Below, one piece after another: positions 57,031 through 60,000 of a stretch of 60,000 bases of DNA. Source of the stretch: Antedon mediterranea (taxonomy: Eukaryota; Echinodermata; Crinoidea; Comatulida; Antedonidae); the NCBI RefSeq assembly GCF_964355755.1, contig NC_092674.1:2983001-3043000 (forward strand), read 5' to 3'. The first letter of the stretch is position 1; each line of letters opens with the position of its first letter. The translations under genes were made by a program, and so were the position numbers. The notes below the pieces were generated by a model. That model was not told the DNA's origin. It did not search any database and worked only from the letters and a program-made list of their open reading frames with translations.

Positions 57031-59118
57031 CTACAAAATATTGTATCAAATTTTCCCTTTAATCATTCCTGCAAAACAATAATAACAATTTAAGTGTATA
57101 TACTATAAATATGAATTCAAGCTAAAGACAAGGAAGTGATTTGTGGTTAAGTGGTTTACAAAGAACAATCATCAAAACAACAATACAGGCAACCTGACCT
57201 CATACTAAACATTTGACTAAAAAAGAATTCATTTTCTGGAAAATATAATCATATTCTCCAACATTCCAATATTTTGCAAATACTCAAATAGCTTGTTGAC
57301 ATACTTCTGTAAACCATAATATTTTATAAACAATTAACTATTTATTAACAACAGGTACCACTAGAATTTTACTTGATGGTTTATAATAATCTGTTTGTAA
57401 ATGTAATTTGCTGATTTGTCTTATTATTAGAATATTAATTAAATCAAGACTAAATAATATGAAGGCTGATACAGATAATTAATAAGTTTTCATTGGTAAG
57501 ATGTTTATTGATTTTGTGAAAAAAATATAAAATGAAACTTGTTGCGTTGTACATGAATAAAGTAAAGTTATGCCTACTTTTGATAGCTAAACAAAGATCA
57601 TGTACCAAAATAAAGCATATAGATAAACTTCGAGACTCTTAGACCTGTTCTGTGCATGGCTGGCCTAGGCCTACCCTTTTTAGATAGAGTTTTATGATGG
57701 ATTTCTAAACTACTCACTTCACTTTCGCTCATCAAAACAAAATGAAATAATATACCATTTTTTAAACAAAAAAAACATAAGTACTTCATCCATACAGTAA
57801 CATGGGTTATATTGTCTCCAAATCAGGTCACTCACTCCAAGAATACATAGTTAAATTTTTGGTTGGCCCTCTAGGCCTATGTTGACAAAAAAAGGAATGC
57901 GCGCCTCCAAAAAACTTTTTTTTAACCCTGCTGCCCTGAGGCTGCTGCGGCGGTGGTGGTGCAAACGAACAGCCCAACAAATCAGGCGCTTGAATAAATA
58001 TAAAAAGCATTATAGCCTAGTTTCAAGAAACTATAGCATACTCCTAGAAACACACCTAGGCCTAGGCTAGTATGTAATAAAATGAATACGATTATGTTAA
58101 TACATACCTCAATGATAAATCTGTGCCCAAATTACTGTTATATTATTGTATACCACATTTCATATGATAACTTGTGGTGGTAGGCTAACTGGCTTCGCAT
58201 CATATCAACTCAACACACACGCCTTGCCTTACCCCTTGTGTATCGCATTGTTCATCGCAATTACTTCCGATTTACGTACTCCCCCTTGATTTGCAATCAT
58301 TTTAATCATTTCTTTATTCAAATTTCCTCTAAAATTCATCATGTAAATATTTTCCAAGTTCTAACAATATTGTTAATCAAAATAAAAAGTTTCCTTAGGA
58401 ATATGGCTTATTAAGTGGAAATAATAGTTGATTTACTTATTTGATATAGGGGAGTAGTCAAGTTTAGATAACTTTTAGGATTAGAGAACCGCCATAGAAA
58501 ATCTACAGGTGGCGCTGTTTATAAAAGAAACTTAGACTTGGTGCTTAAACCAAAACTAAACAAATCAAAGAAATTAATATCAAATTGCAGAGTTATTAAT
58601 AATTAACTTCATGAAGTATGCGAAATCCATAAAATTATATTTTTTAAACTTATTTTTCAGATTTATTGTGTTTGTAAAAAAAGTACTACCAATATTATAT
58701 TATATTTTTACCTGTGTAAGTTTATATTAAAATTGAATGATATAAAAAAAACTTCTATAAAAATGATGCAATAAGTGTTTGAATTTAACAAAAAAAGAAG
58801 ACAATTACCATAATGTAAATATTGTTTATTTTTTATTTTCATATATACAAAATTTACATAATATTAAACAAATTGAGTGAATTGAAACAAAATTTCAACA
58901 AACATTTTAGTCCAATTACAATTGTAGCAAATACATTCCTCTATATTTCATAGCAATTCCTATTCCTATAGATATTGAATGAGTCATTATAACATTGCAT
59001 AAGTTTTATCCTGAACTAATTTTGTTAAACATTCATTTAGTGGTTACAGTACAAGACAACATTAGTCAAATCTATCATTTTTTCTGGAAATGTTTAATTG
59101 TTTTTTAAGATATAATTT
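57031..59118. other. FARP 5' region and space to the upstream gene
   Basis: It holds the presumed intron between the 5' UTR exon and exon 1 (57031-58107) and the presumed promoter side (about 58110-58300). It also contains the 3' flank of the coiled-coil gene with candidate AATAAA signals. No TATA box was identified. Confidence 0.45.
58108..58170 (-). other. Possible 5' untranslated first exon of the FARP gene
   Basis: The first coding exon is preceded by an AG acceptor at 57031-57032, so a non-coding exon should lie upstream. The best donor seen is GAG|GTATGT, with the exon ending at 58108. The 5' limit is unknown; 58170 is only a placeholder. The sequence just upstream (to about 58300) has a few CpGs and no clear TATA box. 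The assignment rests on splice-site shape only. Confidence 0.3.
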
Positions 59119-59253
59119 TCATGTTTTTATACTAAATTCTTTCATTTTATCGTTGAGGCTGGCAACAGCATTTAAACTTTCTTGGATTCCTCTCCGTCGT
59201 TCCTTGGTATCCTTCACAGACTGTCCACGTACGGCACTATACTTTAATTGAAT
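59119..59253 (-). CDS. Last coding exon of the unrecognised coiled-coil protein
   Basis: Acceptor ATCTTACAG at 59254; 44 codons in phase 0, then TGA at 59121-59119. It continues the helix of the previous exon (IQLKYSAVRGQSVKDTKERR) and ends KEFSIKT. Lys, Glu, Gln and Arg are abundant, with no Cys or Trp. Candidate AATAAA signals occur on the minus strand at about 58837-58825. Confidence 0.75.
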   Translation of the reverse strand: MQLKYSAVRGQSVKDTKERRRGIQESLNAVASLNDKMKEFSIKT

Positions 59254-59693
59254 CTGTAAGATAAATGTAATATTACTAACTTAATTATAATTCTTCGATG
59301 ACAGTCAGGTGTGTATAACATAAATAAAACTCTGTACCCTGTATTATATAACTCCAAAGGCAAATTACTGAAAAAATGACAATGCTGTGGGTAGCAGTGG
59401 CTGGATCTCAATGGAGTTACAGTACAAATTTTAAAAAATAGGAAAAAAACAATAAAGTAAAACAGCCAGAAAGAATTTGCAGAGCTTTCCGACAACACTA
59501 GTCCTTCCTATATGTGAAATAAATACAACCTCAAAACTTCTATTGTAAGTGCAAAATTTGGTGATATTTAGTTGTGGGTTTGATTTCCACTCAGAATTAC
59601 TTGCAGTGAGGTGTTGCCAAATGTACTCAGACAATGTATATAAAGTACAAGTACAGGGTAGGAAAAAATATCTGACCCGATTAGGATATTTAC

Positions 59694-59864
59694 CTCATTT
59701 AATAATTGCACCACTTCAGGGTACTCACGATGCATCTTCTTTTTGTCCTCTAAGATCTTTTGTAAATTTTCTTCTGTTAGCAGTATGCGTTGATTCATTT
59801 CTTCAAGAACTGTTTCTACTTTCTGCGCAGAATTTTTGTAAGGTGGTTTTGCCGGGTGTTTACT
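59694..59864 (-). CDS. Penultimate exon of an unrecognised coiled-coil protein
   Basis: Acceptor after a T-rich tract (TTTTTTTTTCAG) at 59865, donor ATGAG|GTAAAT at 59694; 171 nt, 57 codons, phase 0 on both sides. The peptide begins SKHPAKPPYKNSAQ and then has heptad-like hydrophobic spacing (VETVLEEMNQRILLTEENLQ, KILEDKKKMHREY), so it is very probably an alpha-helical coiled coil. I do not recognise the family. The gene runs in from beyond the right edge on the same strand as FARP, with its 3' end about 1 kb from the FARP first exon. A centrosomal or ciliary coiled-coil protein is possible, but nothing here proves it. Confidence 0.75.
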
Positions 59865-60000
59865 CTGAAAAAAAAAATGCACACAAACATTTAAAGATAT
59901 ATTGTCCCCCTGAAAAAATAATTTACAACAATTATTTGGAATATGACATTTTAATGTCACAGTTTTTTTATTAAATAGAGCAATTATCCCAGAAGACAAT

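Noticed and set aside
59549-59974. 141-codon + strand open frame
   Set aside because: It is antisense to the coiled-coil exon at 59864-59694, which has proper splice sites and a continuing reading frame in the next exon.

Overview
This is an AT-rich, intron- and repeat-rich stretch of animal nuclear DNA. It shows GT..AG introns of several kb, split codons, microsatellites and minisatellites, short hairpin DNA transposons, tRNA-derived SINEs and a pol III tRNA gene. No bacterial or viral gene organisation is visible. The main protein is a FERM/RhoGEF protein of bilaterian type. Together with the transposon style, this suggests a marine invertebrate, plausibly an echinoderm or another deuterostome; the exact taxon cannot be read from the sequence and is an inference.

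The window is dominated by one minus-strand gene, an orthologue of FARP (FERM, ARHGEF and pleckstrin domain protein). I could trace eleven coding exons with matching splice phases from a start codon at 57015 down to a stop at 11165. They encode a 1217-residue product: a Ser/Tyr-rich N-terminus, a complete FERM domain (F1, F2, F3), a FERM-adjacent (FA) motif, and a long acidic, serine-rich tail without a RhoGEF domain. Further along the same strand, an exon at 2219..2098 and an exon at 1253..1164 join in phase 0 and give the beginning of the FARP RhoGEF (DH) domain. The gene therefore continues past position 1. Two forms seem likely: a FERM-only form ending in the large exon at 11165, and a full FERM-DH-PH form that splices out of that exon. 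A small ATG-containing exon at 18828..18807, in phase with exon 6 and lying behind a TATA-like box, suggests a third, internally initiated form.

At the right edge, on the same strand, are the last two coding exons (59864..59694 and 59253..59119) of an unrecognised coiled-coil protein. It lies upstream of the FARP promoter area (about 58.1-58.3 kb).

The introns hold the rest. There are 13 copies of a hairpin MITE with TIR AGCTCTGTCTACACTATCAA; three or four copies of a second MITE (AAGCTTGGCTCCCACT); a 1.56-kb element flanked by TTAA; a 2.5-kb DNA transposon with about 500-bp TIRs, a broken transposase fragment and a SINE inserted in it with a 6-bp target duplication; two large foldback elements made of inverted duplicate units, one split by a 1.6-kb Helitron-like element; a smaller Helitron-like element; another tRNA-derived SINE; LINE-like 3' tails; and more than ten tandem repeats, two of them almost touching FARP splice donors. 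A well-formed tRNA gene at 31322..31393 has the unusual anticodon ATC.
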